Below are positions 1 to 5,968 of a DNA stretch of 6,017 nt, one piece after another. A program made the translations under genes and the position numbers. Location of the stretch: contig CAVARE010000091.1 in the NCBI GenBank assembly GCA_963591145.1, forward strand, positions 1 to 6,017. The letters are read 5' to 3'. Each line of letters starts with the position of its first letter. The stretch's first letter is position 1. Origin of the DNA: RGIG5612 sp963591145 (GTDB lineage: Bacteria; Bacillota; Clostridia; Lachnospirales; Lachnospiraceae). Under the pieces are notes generated by a model that was not told the DNA's origin, did not search any database, and was given only the letters and a program-made list of their open reading frames with translations.

Positions 1-1406
1 ACTAGAATATGCTCACCGTCAGATGCTGATACTTTAATCGCACCCACCAGGCAGCAATCAGCCTCATCGGTAGTTCCTGTCTTAAGCCCGATTGCATTTG
101 GCATATTATTAAGCAGCTGGCTTGTATTACTTATTGTATAGTCAAATGATGAAAGATACATTTCCTTACAGCTGGTAAATTCCGTTATCTCCGGATATTT
201 TCTAAGTATAACTGATGACAACTTGAACAGATCAGCCGCTGTCATCTGATTTTGCCTTCTTGATGCCATAACAGAATCCGAGTAATCAGGAAGACCATTA
301 GAATTAACGAATTTAGCACTGCTAAGTCCAAGTATCTGAGCCATTTCATTCATCATCACAACGAAATTATCCTCACTACCTGCTATATATTCTGCCAAAG
401 CCATGGCAGATTCATTACTGGATGCTATAAGAGTCGCAGCAATCAATTCTCTCACAGTAATTTGCTGACCTATATCCATATACAGCGTTCCATTGCCAGA
501 CTGCGCCAGCGTCGCACACTCCTCTGATATGGTTACAACATCATCCATGCTGATCTTACCCAGTTCAATGTATCTTGCTGTTATCAGATATGTCATAAGC
601 TTTGATGTACTTGCGATTGCATTAAGATTATTTTCCTTATAGCCATATAGGATCTCACCTGTCGTCGCATCGCCTACGATTACACCCCTGCTCAAATCGA
701 AGAATCCGTCCTGCTCATATTGGCTTATGTCTATACTCCATCCCCTGTCTGTATATATATGCAGTGAACTGTCCGTTTCCTTCTCAACAGTTATATCAAG
801 TGCCAGCTCTATATCAATTACATTCATATAAATATCAGAAAGCGCACTCAGCTGATATGTATAGTATCTCACAGAACTTCCATCTATCGTCAGTGGATTC
901 ATATATAACTCCAGATATTCATAATCAGGCCTTACCAGTGGTTCCTCCATAACCGCCTCCTGGAGCAAATTTCCATTTATATCATACAAATTTCCAGCCT
1001 CATCATAATAATCGCCTTCATTAGTCTCTGGCTCCAGAGCGGTCTCCTCCTCGGCAGCCGTCTCTGGCTCCGTAGTTGGCTCCTCATACGGCGTTCCTGT
1101 TGTTATAGTATATATGTCATTCTCTATATCCTTAGCAAAATTAAATTGCTTAGATGTTCCGCTGAGCACCCGTGCCAGGTCAGTAAGTGAAAGGAAGATC
1201 TTATTGTCATATCCATTAGTATATGCACCAACCGTAAGCTCCGAAATCTCCCCATTATCTACATATATGCTATAGTCTCTTGCAACCATAAGCTCAGCTG
1301 CTTTTGTTTCTATTGTTCCCGGTATAATTAATACAGCAGTCATAATCATCACCATAACTGCTGTACAAATCCTGCTTATTGGAAAATATTTGCTCTTATT
1401 ACCCAT
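1..1406 (-). CDS. Secreted D-alanyl-D-alanine carboxypeptidase (peptidase S11, PBP5/DacF type), C-terminus cut by window edge
   Basis: Serine DD-carboxypeptidases of this family remove the terminal D-Ala from peptidoglycan stem peptides outside the membrane. The 468 visible residues open with a signal peptide (basic residues near the start, hydrophobic stretch about 13-30, likely cleavage after the Ala pair at 36-37). Residues about 45-103 resemble a copper amine oxidase-like N-terminal (stalk) domain. An acidic Glu/Thr/Pro-rich linker follows at about 104-160, then a second, more divergent stalk-like segment at about 164-228. The catalytic domain starts near 235 and shows all three penicilloyl-serine motifs: S266-T-S-K269, S329-S-N331 and K442-T-G444. 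The start at 1406 is supported by AGGAGG at 1411-1416, 4 bases upstream. The frame is open to base 1; the rest of the protein, probably including a PBP5 C-terminal domain, lies outside. The N-terminal half is much longer than in classic DacA/DacF. Family assignment is firm; the exact paralogue is not. Confidence 0.93.
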   Translation of the reverse strand, partial: MGNKSKYFPISRICTAVMVMIMTAVLIIPGTIETKAAELMVARDYSIYVDNGEISELTVGAYTNGYDNKIFLSLTDLARVLSGTSKQFNFAKDIENDIYTITTGTPYEEPTTEPETAAEEETALEPETNEGDYYDEAGNLYDINGNLLQEAVMEEPLVRPDYEYLELYMNPLTIDGSSVRYYTYQLSALSDIYMNVIDIELALDITVEKETDSSLHIYTDRGWSIDISQYEQDGFFDLSRGVIVGDATTGEILYGYKENNLNAIASTSKLMTYLITARYIELGKISMDDVVTISEECATLAQSGNGTLYMDIGQQITVRELIAATLIASSNESAMALAEYIAGSEDNFVVMMNEMAQILGLSSAKFVNSNGLPDYSDSVMASRRQNQMTAADLFKLSSVILRKYPEITEFTSCKEMYLSSFDYTISNTSQLLNNMPNAIGLKTGTTDEADCCLVGAIKVSASDGEHIL

Positions 1407-1689
1407 CCTTCCTCCTCAATCCTTATAATTTTCTCCTTTAACTTTCTCTTTTATATTTATTAACACTTTCAATGGATGTGTATTCGAATTTCTCACCGCC
1501 AGATTGTCCAAAAACTCGATTTCTCGCTTCGCTTGCTACATCGTCTGGCGGTTCATGGACTCCTTCTACATTACATATTGTACTTCAGCCGATTCTACTT
1601 TAAGTTTTCGGACAGTCTCTGTATTTTTTACATTGACTTTGATTTAAGCTCAGCTGTATCATCTGTGCATTTCAGTTAATCATTATCCT
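1407..1689. other. Intergenic spacer between the DJ-1 gene and the carboxypeptidase gene
   Basis: This 283-base spacer separates two genes read leftwards. It contains the inverted-repeat element listed at 1495-1618. Left of that it is AT-rich, with a TATAAA-like hexamer on the minus strand about 50 bases before the carboxypeptidase start, but no -35 box at an acceptable distance, so no promoter is claimed. I see no hairpin followed by a T-run after the DJ-1 stop codon, so where the upstream operon ends is unclear. Confidence 0.6.
1495..1618 (-). repeat. Structured inverted-repeat element with crossing stems, possibly RNA or a dispersed repeat
   Basis: Two inverted repeats share one arm region. 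Stem A pairs 1603-1618 with 1501-1516 (14 of 16 positions complementary, 12-base core at 1603-1614/1505-1516 with one mismatch). Stem B pairs 1544-1552 with 1495-1503 (perfect 9 bp, ACCGCCAGA/TCTGGCGGT). A third short stem pairs 1556-1560 with 1506-1510 (5 bp). One arm of B lies inside the loop of A and the other lies beyond it, so A and B cross: they form either a pseudoknot or alternative folds. Neither stem is followed by a T-run, so it is not a standard terminator. It is GC-richer than the flanking spacer. It could be a leader element of the carboxypeptidase mRNA, a small RNA or a dispersed intergenic repeat; the strand is assigned only from the neighbouring genes. Confidence 0.5.
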
Positions 1690-2247
1690 TTACTTGTATA
1701 CAATGTCTTTTCTTATTTTCTCAGCGATTTCCTCACCAAATAGTTGATTTACAAGTTCAAGTGCAAATGGTATCGCAGCCCCTGGTGCTCTTCCCGTTAT
1801 TATATTTCCATCCACAACAACATCCTGAGGCACTGCGACCGCACCTGTCATTGTAGGCTCACACGAAGGGTAGCAGGTTGCTCGCTTCCCATTAAGGATT
1901 CCGCATTTGCCTAAAACCCCAGGTGCCGCACATATAGCAGCAACCAGCTTATTAGCGGCAAATTCTATGCATTGCCTTTCAACTATCTCACTTTTCATCA
2001 GGTTAGCAGTTCCTTCTCCTCCGCCTGGGAGAATTACCATATCATAAGGCATGAAGTCCACATCTTCAGCTATGGCATCAGTAAGAATCTCTATACCGTG
2101 CGCACCCACCACATTATATCTATTCATAATAGATGTCATGGTAACCTCTGCGCCGGCACGTCTCAGAAGGTCCACTGTTACCAGAGCCTCACACTCCTCG
2201 AATCCATCAGCAAGAAACATTACAACACTTTTTTTATTTTCCTTCAT
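1690..2247 (-). CDS. DJ-1/PfpI (YajL/ThiJ-type) family protein
   Basis: This cytoplasmic 185-residue protein covers the whole DJ-1 fold at the usual family length. E18 and C106 fall at the same numbers as the conserved acid and nucleophilic cysteine of human DJ-1; the cysteine sits in the nucleophile elbow A-I-C-A-A-P-G. The glycine-rich loop L-P-G-G-G-E-G is at 73-79 and a Thr-Cys-Tyr-Pro segment typical of the bacterial subfamily is at 124-127. Known roles of the family include redox-sensitive chaperone, glyoxalase-like and proposed (disputed) deglycase activities; which applies here cannot be told. Old 'ThiJ' and 'protease' labels are misleading. An AAGGAG ribosome site at 2258-2263, 10 bases before the ATG, overlaps the stop codon of the upstream hydrolase gene, and the intergenic gap is 14 bases, so it is the last gene of the ilvA unit. 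Confidence 0.93.
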   Translation of the reverse strand: MKENKKSVVMFLADGFEECEALVTVDLLRRAGAEVTMTSIMNRYNVVGAHGIEILTDAIAEDVDFMPYDMVILPGGGEGTANLMKSEIVERQCIEFAANKLVAAICAAPGVLGKCGILNGKRATCYPSCEPTMTGAVAVPQDVVVDGNIITGRAPGAAIPFALELVNQLFGEEIAEKIRKDIVYK

Positions 2248-2261
2248 GTTCCATATTCTCC

Positions 2262-3107
2262 TTATTTCAGCCGTGCAAAATCATCCAGATATTTTATGGC
2301 TTCACGGTCATGGTTCAAATTAAACATATGCTCGCCACCTTCTATAATATCCAGTCTGATTCTCTCTTCGTCTGTCATGTTCTCAGGCTTAGTGCTGAGG
2401 TAAGCCGCAGCTGCACGCTTGGAATACTCTATATTTACTATCTTATCAGCCGTGCCATGCACGATCAGAACCCGTCCCTTATATTGCCTGATAATATCAT
2501 ATGCATCCATATCAAGCACGTCCAGCGCATATTGCCTGCCCAGTGCCATAGGCCCGCAATGTATGATCTCAGGCAGATTATTCAGATCCACCTTCGTTCG
2601 CATTACCTTACCCGATCTTGCATCCTCAGGAATACATAATGCAGGATAAAATAAGCATAATTTCTGAATCGGATATTTGTTTTTAGCCGCAACAATAGCA
2701 CTTACGTATCCTCCCTGACTGCAGCCCATTAACAGCATCCTGTCTCTATCGACATACCTAAGACCTCTGACATAATTTATAACAGCTTCAAGATCCTGCA
2801 CCTCAGTAAGAACCGTCATATCAGTGGTCTTACCGTCACTCTTATTGCCGCTTACAGATCCGCCGTTAAAGTCAAAGCAAAATGCCGCATATCCTAATTC
2901 GGCAAATTCCATGGCATAATGGCGCGTCGTATCCAGCCATGCCATAATTCCGTGGCTTACAATAGCTATCGGGAGGTTTTCGCCTTCTGGTCTATATTCA
3001 TAACCCCTTATGGTCAGATTATCTCGTCTGCATTCAAATTCCCGTTCAGTTACTCCCTGAGGAATCTGTCTGTTTGGAATTCTGTCCCTAAATAATGTCT
3101 CACTCAT
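2262..3107 (-). CDS. Alpha/beta hydrolase (serine esterase/acyl hydrolase type)
   Basis: A 281-residue single-domain cytoplasmic protein with no signal peptide or membrane segment. A classical triad can be placed: nucleophile S130 in the elbow G-C-S-Q-G-G (128-133), acid D221 in H-G-T-A-D (217-221) and H260 in G-G-E-H (257-260). H52-G53 after the third strand would form the oxyanion-hole region. The overall order resembles the dienelactone-hydrolase/cinnamoyl-esterase group, which cleaves small acyl or feruloyl esters, but the substrate is unknown. The ATG lies inside the end of ilvA with an 8-base overlap (3100-3107), and I see no Shine-Dalgarno sequence in front of it. Translation therefore probably depends on ribosomes finishing ilvA (coupling by reinitiation). 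Its position between ilvA and a DJ-1 gene suggests a role linked to amino-acid or carbonyl metabolism, which is inference. Confidence 0.92.
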   Translation of the reverse strand: MSETLFRDRIPNRQIPQGVTEREFECRRDNLTIRGYEYRPEGENLPIAIVSHGIMAWLDTTRHYAMEFAELGYAAFCFDFNGGSVSGNKSDGKTTDMTVLTEVQDLEAVINYVRGLRYVDRDRMLLMGCSQGGYVSAIVAAKNKYPIQKLCLFYPALCIPEDARSGKVMRTKVDLNNLPEIIHCGPMALGRQYALDVLDMDAYDIIRQYKGRVLIVHGTADKIVNIEYSKRAAAAYLSTKPENMTDEERIRLDIIEGGEHMFNLNHDREAIKYLDDFARLK

Positions 3108-4299
3108 TTACTATATTAAAACCTGCTTTTGTCAATTCACTCTTAATCTGCTCAATCTGTTCAAAGCTCTTGGTTTCCATACTTACCCTCAGAATGCAGC
3201 TCGAAATAGGCATATCTACATCTGACTGCTCGTGATGAACAGCAGTTACATTGCCGCCGCACTGAGCGATAACCTTGCTTACACCCTCTAACTGTCCCGG
3301 CTTATCTGCCAGTGCCAACTGGAGTGTTGCACTTCGTCCGCTCGTTGCCAGACCTCTTGCTATGACTCTTGAGAGAATATTAACATCTATATTGCCTCCT
3401 GAGAGGATACATACAGTCTTCTTGCCTTCCAGCGGCAGATCAGAGAACATCGCCGCTGCCACACTTACCGCACCGGCTCCCTCTGTAATCAATTTCTGTC
3501 TCTCGAGAAGTTTTAATATAGCCGCTGCGATCTGATCCTCCGTAACAGTTACAATATCGTCAACATAGTTCCGGACGATCTGAAGAGTCGTCTCTCCAGG
3601 AGTCTTAACAGCAATACCATCGGCAAATGTTGCAACCGTATTCAATGTTACTGCCTGGCCTTCTTTCACACTTCTGAACATGCTAGGTGCATTTGCAGCC
3701 TGAACACCATATACCTTAATCTTAGGATTAAGGCTCTTGACTGCATATGCAACGCCCGATATAAGACCGCCGCCTCCAATAGGACATAAGATTGCATCCA
3801 CATCCTTCAGCTGATTAAGTATCTCCAAACCAATTGTGCCTTGTCCTGCGATTACATAGTCGTCGTCAAATGGATGAATAAACGTCGCTCCACTCTCCTT
3901 CTGCAGTTCAACAGCCTTATCGTGTGCATCGTCGTATGTTCCCTTTACCAGACATACCTCAGCACCCAGATGTTTAGTTGCCTCAATCTTGCTGATAGGG
4001 GCACCATCAGGCATACAGATCGTACTCTTAATTCCCATTCTCGTAGCTGCCAGCGCAACTCCCTGTGCGTGATTGCCGGCACTGCATGCGATAATTCCAC
4101 ATGCCTTCTGCTCCTCAGACAGCTGACTTATCTTATAATATGCACCTCTTAACTTGAAACTTCCTGTAACCTGCAGATTCTCTGTTTTAAGGTAAATCTC
4201 TCTTCCATCCACAAATTCTGGTGCGTATATCAGGTCTGTCACTCTTGCTACATCCTTAAGTATATATGATGCCTGATATATTTGATCTAAAGTTAACAT
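3100..4299 (-). CDS. ilvA: Threonine ammonia-lyase (threonine dehydratase) with C-terminal ACT domain
   Basis: PLP enzyme that deaminates L-threonine to 2-oxobutanoate and ammonia, and in many homologues also L-serine to pyruvate. The 399 residues contain a fold-type II PLP domain (about 1-318) with the Schiff-base lysine K49 in T-G-S-F-K-L-R-G, the substrate-contact loop S73-A-G-N-H77, the phosphate-binding G175-G-G-G-L179 and S300-G-G-N303 near the PLP ring nitrogen. A single ACT domain fills about 324-398. One ACT-type domain at this length matches the short TdcB/IlvA form, not the about 510-residue E. coli biosynthetic IlvA with two regulatory subdomains, so the physiological direction (isoleucine synthesis or threonine fermentation) is open; no other ilv gene is visible. 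The start is supported by AGAGG at 4310-4314, 10 bases upstream. It leads a unit with the hydrolase and DJ-1 genes. tdcB is an alternative name. Confidence 0.95.
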   Translation of the reverse strand: MLTLDQIYQASYILKDVARVTDLIYAPEFVDGREIYLKTENLQVTGSFKLRGAYYKISQLSEEQKACGIIACSAGNHAQGVALAATRMGIKSTICMPDGAPISKIEATKHLGAEVCLVKGTYDDAHDKAVELQKESGATFIHPFDDDYVIAGQGTIGLEILNQLKDVDAILCPIGGGGLISGVAYAVKSLNPKIKVYGVQAANAPSMFRSVKEGQAVTLNTVATFADGIAVKTPGETTLQIVRNYVDDIVTVTEDQIAAAILKLLERQKLITEGAGAVSVAAAMFSDLPLEGKKTVCILSGGNIDVNILSRVIARGLATSGRSATLQLALADKPGQLEGVSKVIAQCGGNVTAVHHEQSDVDMPISSCILRVSMETKSFEQIEQIKSELTKAGFNIVNE

Positions 4300-4318
4300 A
4301 ATTTATTTTCCTCTTTCT

Positions 4319-4334
4319 ATTAGAATCATCTAAT
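4319..4334 (-). promoter_or_regulatory. Small perfect hairpin just upstream of the ilvA ribosome-binding site
   Basis: ATTAGA (4319-4324) and TCTAAT (4329-4334) are perfect complements around a 4-base loop. In the ilvA transcript this hairpin ends 4 bases before the AGAGG ribosome site (4310-4314), so it would leave the site exposed. It is AU-rich and weak, and a regulatory role is only possible, not shown. Confidence 0.3.
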
Positions 4335-4431
4335 TCAATAATCACTGGTTCACTAATATTTTTTCTCTATAGCAACCATTTCTCACGTCCTATACTCTGA
4401 GCGTCCGCTATTTTTTAGTATTCCATACATT

Positions 4432-4444
4432 ATTGCCTGGCAAT
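4432..4444. promoter_or_regulatory. 13-bp perfect palindrome, operator-like
   Basis: ATTGCC and GGCAAT flank a single central base, giving a perfect dyad too tight to be an RNA hairpin, which fits a protein-binding site better. It lies about 135 bases upstream of ilvA, three bases from a second palindrome. The binding protein is unknown. Confidence 0.4.
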
Positions 4445-4447
4445 CTT

Positions 4448-4457
4448 TTGTATACAA
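4448..4457. promoter_or_regulatory. TTGTATACAA palindrome, operator-like
   Basis: A perfect 10-bp dyad. Sites of the form TTGT-N2-ACAA are typical of GntR/FadR-type regulators, which is general family knowledge and not proof here. The same 10-mer, sharing an 11th base in the opposite orientation, occurs once more in the window at 1694-1703, inside the last codons of the DJ-1 gene. Confidence 0.4.
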
Positions 4458-4502
4458 GACACGTGTTCCAGCGACAGTTAAAATTCTTCATATTCTTATA
4501 TC

Positions 4503-4523
4503 AAAAAGTACCCGAATACCTTT
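4503..4523 (-). terminator. Weak terminator-like hairpin after the methyltransferase gene
   Basis: On the minus strand AAAGGTA (4523-4517) pairs with TACTTTT (4510-4504), including one G-U pair, around a 6-base loop that begins with TTCG. The 3' arm runs into a five-base T tract (4507-4503). It lies 41 bases past the stop codon. The stem is AU-rich, so termination would be weak; it is the only candidate between this gene and ilvA. Confidence 0.35.
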
Positions 4524-4563
4524 ATAAAATTTATACACGCTCCACTGTATTATGATTATGATA

Positions 4564-5646
4564 TCACTTTATATTAATGATACAATCATATCTTATTGAC
4601 TTCCCATATAATGAATACGACGGCTTAATTCCCGCGAGATACGGTCCCTTAAGCGGCCTTTTTATTATAATCTTCTGTGGTTTGACTGCCATGGCCGCAT
4701 CCAGCATTTCCTTCTCATCATTGCATGGACACTCCAGATTATGAATCAATTGGAATTTTTTCTTAACCAGACCTGATTTCTGCCTTTCAGGAAACATCGG
4801 ATCCAGTAATATAATATCTGGTGGTTTTATATTTTCAGTTTTCTCTCCATTAATCTGACAAATATTATTATCCTTTATTGAATCTTCATTTCCATAGCTC
4901 ACATCGTCAGCTATTGCATTCTCAATCTTATTGCTGTAGCTATTGTTATATATTATTGAATCAGAATTTCTATAACTTACATTGTCAGCTTTTGATTCCA
5001 CATTTCCATGACAACACCTATTCACAGAATCACTGTTGTCATGTGCAAAATCATACATTGCCTCTATACTGTCGCCATTAATCAGTCTCATTCTTGACAC
5101 TGCATCTGCCAGTTCCGGAACATTTGCCGCCCTCTCAAGCGCATCTTTAACCAAAATATAGATAACAGGATCCTTTTCATATAATGTCACATCAAATCCA
5201 GCCGCCGCCAGAAGCAATGAATCCTCAGCCATCCCAGCCGTAGCATCAAAGGCCGTATTACATTTGTCAGAGAATTTAGCTGCTCTAACCAGCAGTTCAC
5301 TGGAGAGATTATTCCTTTTTAGACGCTTAATCATGTGTGTAAGATCTGCCAGCATTTCCATGCCTTCCTTGCACAAGGACACACCATCACGACCAACCTT
5401 TAAATAGAGACTATCCTCCGCAATGCTATGAATTTTTTCGTCAATATGCGGTACTGAATTTATTGTCTTATTAGATACTGTTCCATTCGGATCTGACAAT
5501 AAATGTGCGTCAATAACATCTGCATTAAGCAAACGGGCTATATATTCAGCCTTTTCTATGCAATTATTGTCTGTACAAACCACGACCTCAAGAGAAGAAT
5601 CCCTCATAACTTCCATTCCCGACTGCCTCAATAACGATTCTAACAT
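4564..5646 (-). CDS. rsmJ: RsmJ-family (YhiQ/DUF548) 16S rRNA guanine-N2 methyltransferase with a repeat-rich insert
   Basis: E. coli RsmJ methylates N2 of G1516 in 16S rRNA using S-adenosylmethionine; the same role is inferred here. Family signatures are clear: SAM-binding motif I D134-A-T-A-G-M139, the acidic residue E157 ending strand 2, D192 before the catalytic strand, the catalytic D282-P-M-F-P286 followed by R-Q-K-S-G-L-V-K-K, then a C-terminal I-K-R-P motif and L-A-G-I-K-P. E. coli RsmJ has about 250 residues; this protein has 360. Most of the excess is an insert at about 202-275, placed exactly between D192 and D282 where E. coli has a short loop, rich in Asn (about 14), Asp and Ser. 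The annotated ATG at 5646 has no visible Shine-Dalgarno. The internal ATG at 5616 (M11) has TTGAGG 9 bases upstream and starts closer to the conserved domain, so it is a serious alternative. Monocistronic, by the flanking spacers. Confidence 0.85.
   Translation of the reverse strand: MLESLLRQSGMEVMRDSSLEVVVCTDNNCIEKAEYIARLLNADVIDAHLLSDPNGTVSNKTINSVPHIDEKIHSIAEDSLYLKVGRDGVSLCKEGMEMLADLTHMIKRLKRNNLSSELLVRAAKFSDKCNTAFDATAGMAEDSLLLAAAGFDVTLYEKDPVIYILVKDALERAANVPELADAVSRMRLINGDSIEAMYDFAHDNSDSVNRCCHGNVESKADNVSYRNSDSIIYNNSYSNKIENAIADDVSYGNEDSIKDNNICQINGEKTENIKPPDIILLDPMFPERQKSGLVKKKFQLIHNLECPCNDEKEMLDAAMAVKPQKIIIKRPLKGPYLAGIKPSYSLYGKSIRYDCIINIK
4863..4990 (-). repeat. In-frame internal duplication within the methyltransferase gene, 78-bp period
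   Basis: The 50-base segments 4941-4990 and 4863-4912 match at 39 of 50 positions and begin 78 bases (26 codons) apart, so the reading frame is kept. They encode the related 16-residue stretches A220-N235 and A246-N261 (shared pattern A-D-x-V-S-Y-x-N-x-D-S-I...N-N). A shorter related piece at about 4992-5009 matches the middle of the unit with different spacing, suggesting a third, eroded copy. The repeat forms most of the insert in the catalytic domain. Confidence 0.8.
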
Positions 5647-5925
5647 TAATTTTTTATTAAGTTAGAAATATAATATTCAGCACCTAAATAAATATTTGCG
5701 ATTAAATATTTCAATGTCAAATGATAAAAATCATACGAGACATCCTAAGCACTTACCAATTTTATATATACATAACAACACAAGCAGAGACATATTACAT
5801 ATTTCTAATCATTATAATCTATAAACTTGCTGCAATAAGGCCGCTGATTTAATATTGCATCTTTAAGCATAATATCATAAAAATACAGCAAATACGAGAA
5901 TATCAAGGCTTTTTATTGTAAACAT
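5647..5925. other. AT-rich spacer between tRNA-Leu and the methyltransferase gene
   Basis: No convincing gene is visible here. It contains the candidate promoter at 5691-5720 and an isolated inverted repeat, TGCAATA (5831-5837) with TATTGCA (5853-5859), around a 15-base loop and with no T-run on either side. The nine-base TAAATATTT occurs twice, at 5689-5697 and 5703-5711; in such AT-rich DNA this may be chance. Confidence 0.55.
5691..5720 (-). promoter_or_regulatory. Candidate promoter of the methyltransferase gene
   Basis: A perfect -35 hexamer TTGACA lies at 5720-5715 on the minus strand. The best -10 is AATATT at 5696-5691, 18 bases away and matching consensus at 4 of 6 positions. Transcription would start about 35-40 bases before the annotated ATG. 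The -35 box makes this plausible; the -10 is weak. Confidence 0.45.
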
Positions 5926-5957
5926 AAAAAGAGACCTCCATGCTACTGAAGATCTCT
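5926..5957 (-). terminator. Intrinsic terminator of the tRNA-Leu transcript
   Basis: On the minus strand AGAGATCTTC (5957-5948) pairs over 10 bp, with two G-U pairs, with GGAGGTCTCT (5939-5930) around an 8-base loop, and a T tract follows at once (5929-5926). It starts 11 bases after the mature tRNA 3' end, the usual arrangement for a tRNA at the end of its transcript. Confidence 0.88.
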
Positions 5958-5968
5958 TCCTTCTTTTC

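Larger units (their letters stand above)
4429..4457 (-). promoter_or_regulatory. Weak candidate ilvA promoter
   Basis: On the minus strand TTGTAT (4457-4452) and AATAAT (4434-4429) are separated by 17 bases and could be the -35 and -10 boxes of ilvA; the -10 matches consensus at 5 of 6 positions but the -35 only at 3. Initiation would be near 4422, giving a leader of about 120 bases. Both hexamers overlap the palindromes listed at 4432-4444 and 4448-4457, which would suit repressor control. No better-scoring pair was found by eye in the spacer. Confidence 0.3.
4300..4563. other. Spacer between the methyltransferase gene and ilvA
   Basis: This 264-base AT-rich spacer holds the hairpin after the methyltransferase gene, the two palindromes, the candidate promoter and the small pre-RBS hairpin. 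I looked for a T-box (conserved TGGNACCGCG antiterminator motif) and for a leader peptide rich in branched-chain or threonine codons and found neither. Confidence 0.6.

Noticed and set aside
764..952. 62-codon plus-strand open frame opposite the carboxypeptidase gene
   Set aside because: It is antisense to a coding sequence with all three catalytic motifs in frame and has no supporting signal.
1536..1556. Six-codon minus-strand open frame (MNRQTM) with AAGGAG just upstream, a possible leader peptide
   Set aside because: The ribosome site is only three bases from the ATG, and the frame lies inside the arm of stem B, so the match is probably accidental.
1476..1679. A 67-codon plus-strand open frame in the spacer before the carboxypeptidase gene
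   Set aside because: It has no ribosome site, is opposite to all other genes and runs through the inverted-repeat element; its sequence is better explained by the structured repeat than by a protein.
1972..2403. Long plus-strand open frames opposite the DJ-1 and hydrolase genes (also 2051-2323, 2310-2639, 3275-3535, 3841-4152)
   Set aside because: They lie antisense to well-recognised genes, lack ribosome sites and show no recognisable domain, as expected for shadow frames.
4408..4491. 27-codon minus-strand open frame upstream of ilvA, considered as an attenuation leader peptide
   Set aside because: It has no ribosome site, no run of Ile, Val, Leu or Thr codons, and no terminator follows it before ilvA.
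4300..4563. T-box riboswitch for ilvA
   Set aside because: The conserved antiterminator motif and a terminator before ilvA are both absent.
4863..5043. Repeats in the methyltransferase gene considered as a CRISPR or mobile-element insertion
   Set aside because: There are only two to three diverged copies, they stay in frame, and there are no terminal inverted repeats or transposase.
5877..5927. 16-codon minus-strand open frame starting MFTIK just after the tRNA terminator
   Set aside because: It has no ribosome site, begins at the T tract of the terminator, and is within chance length for AT-rich DNA.
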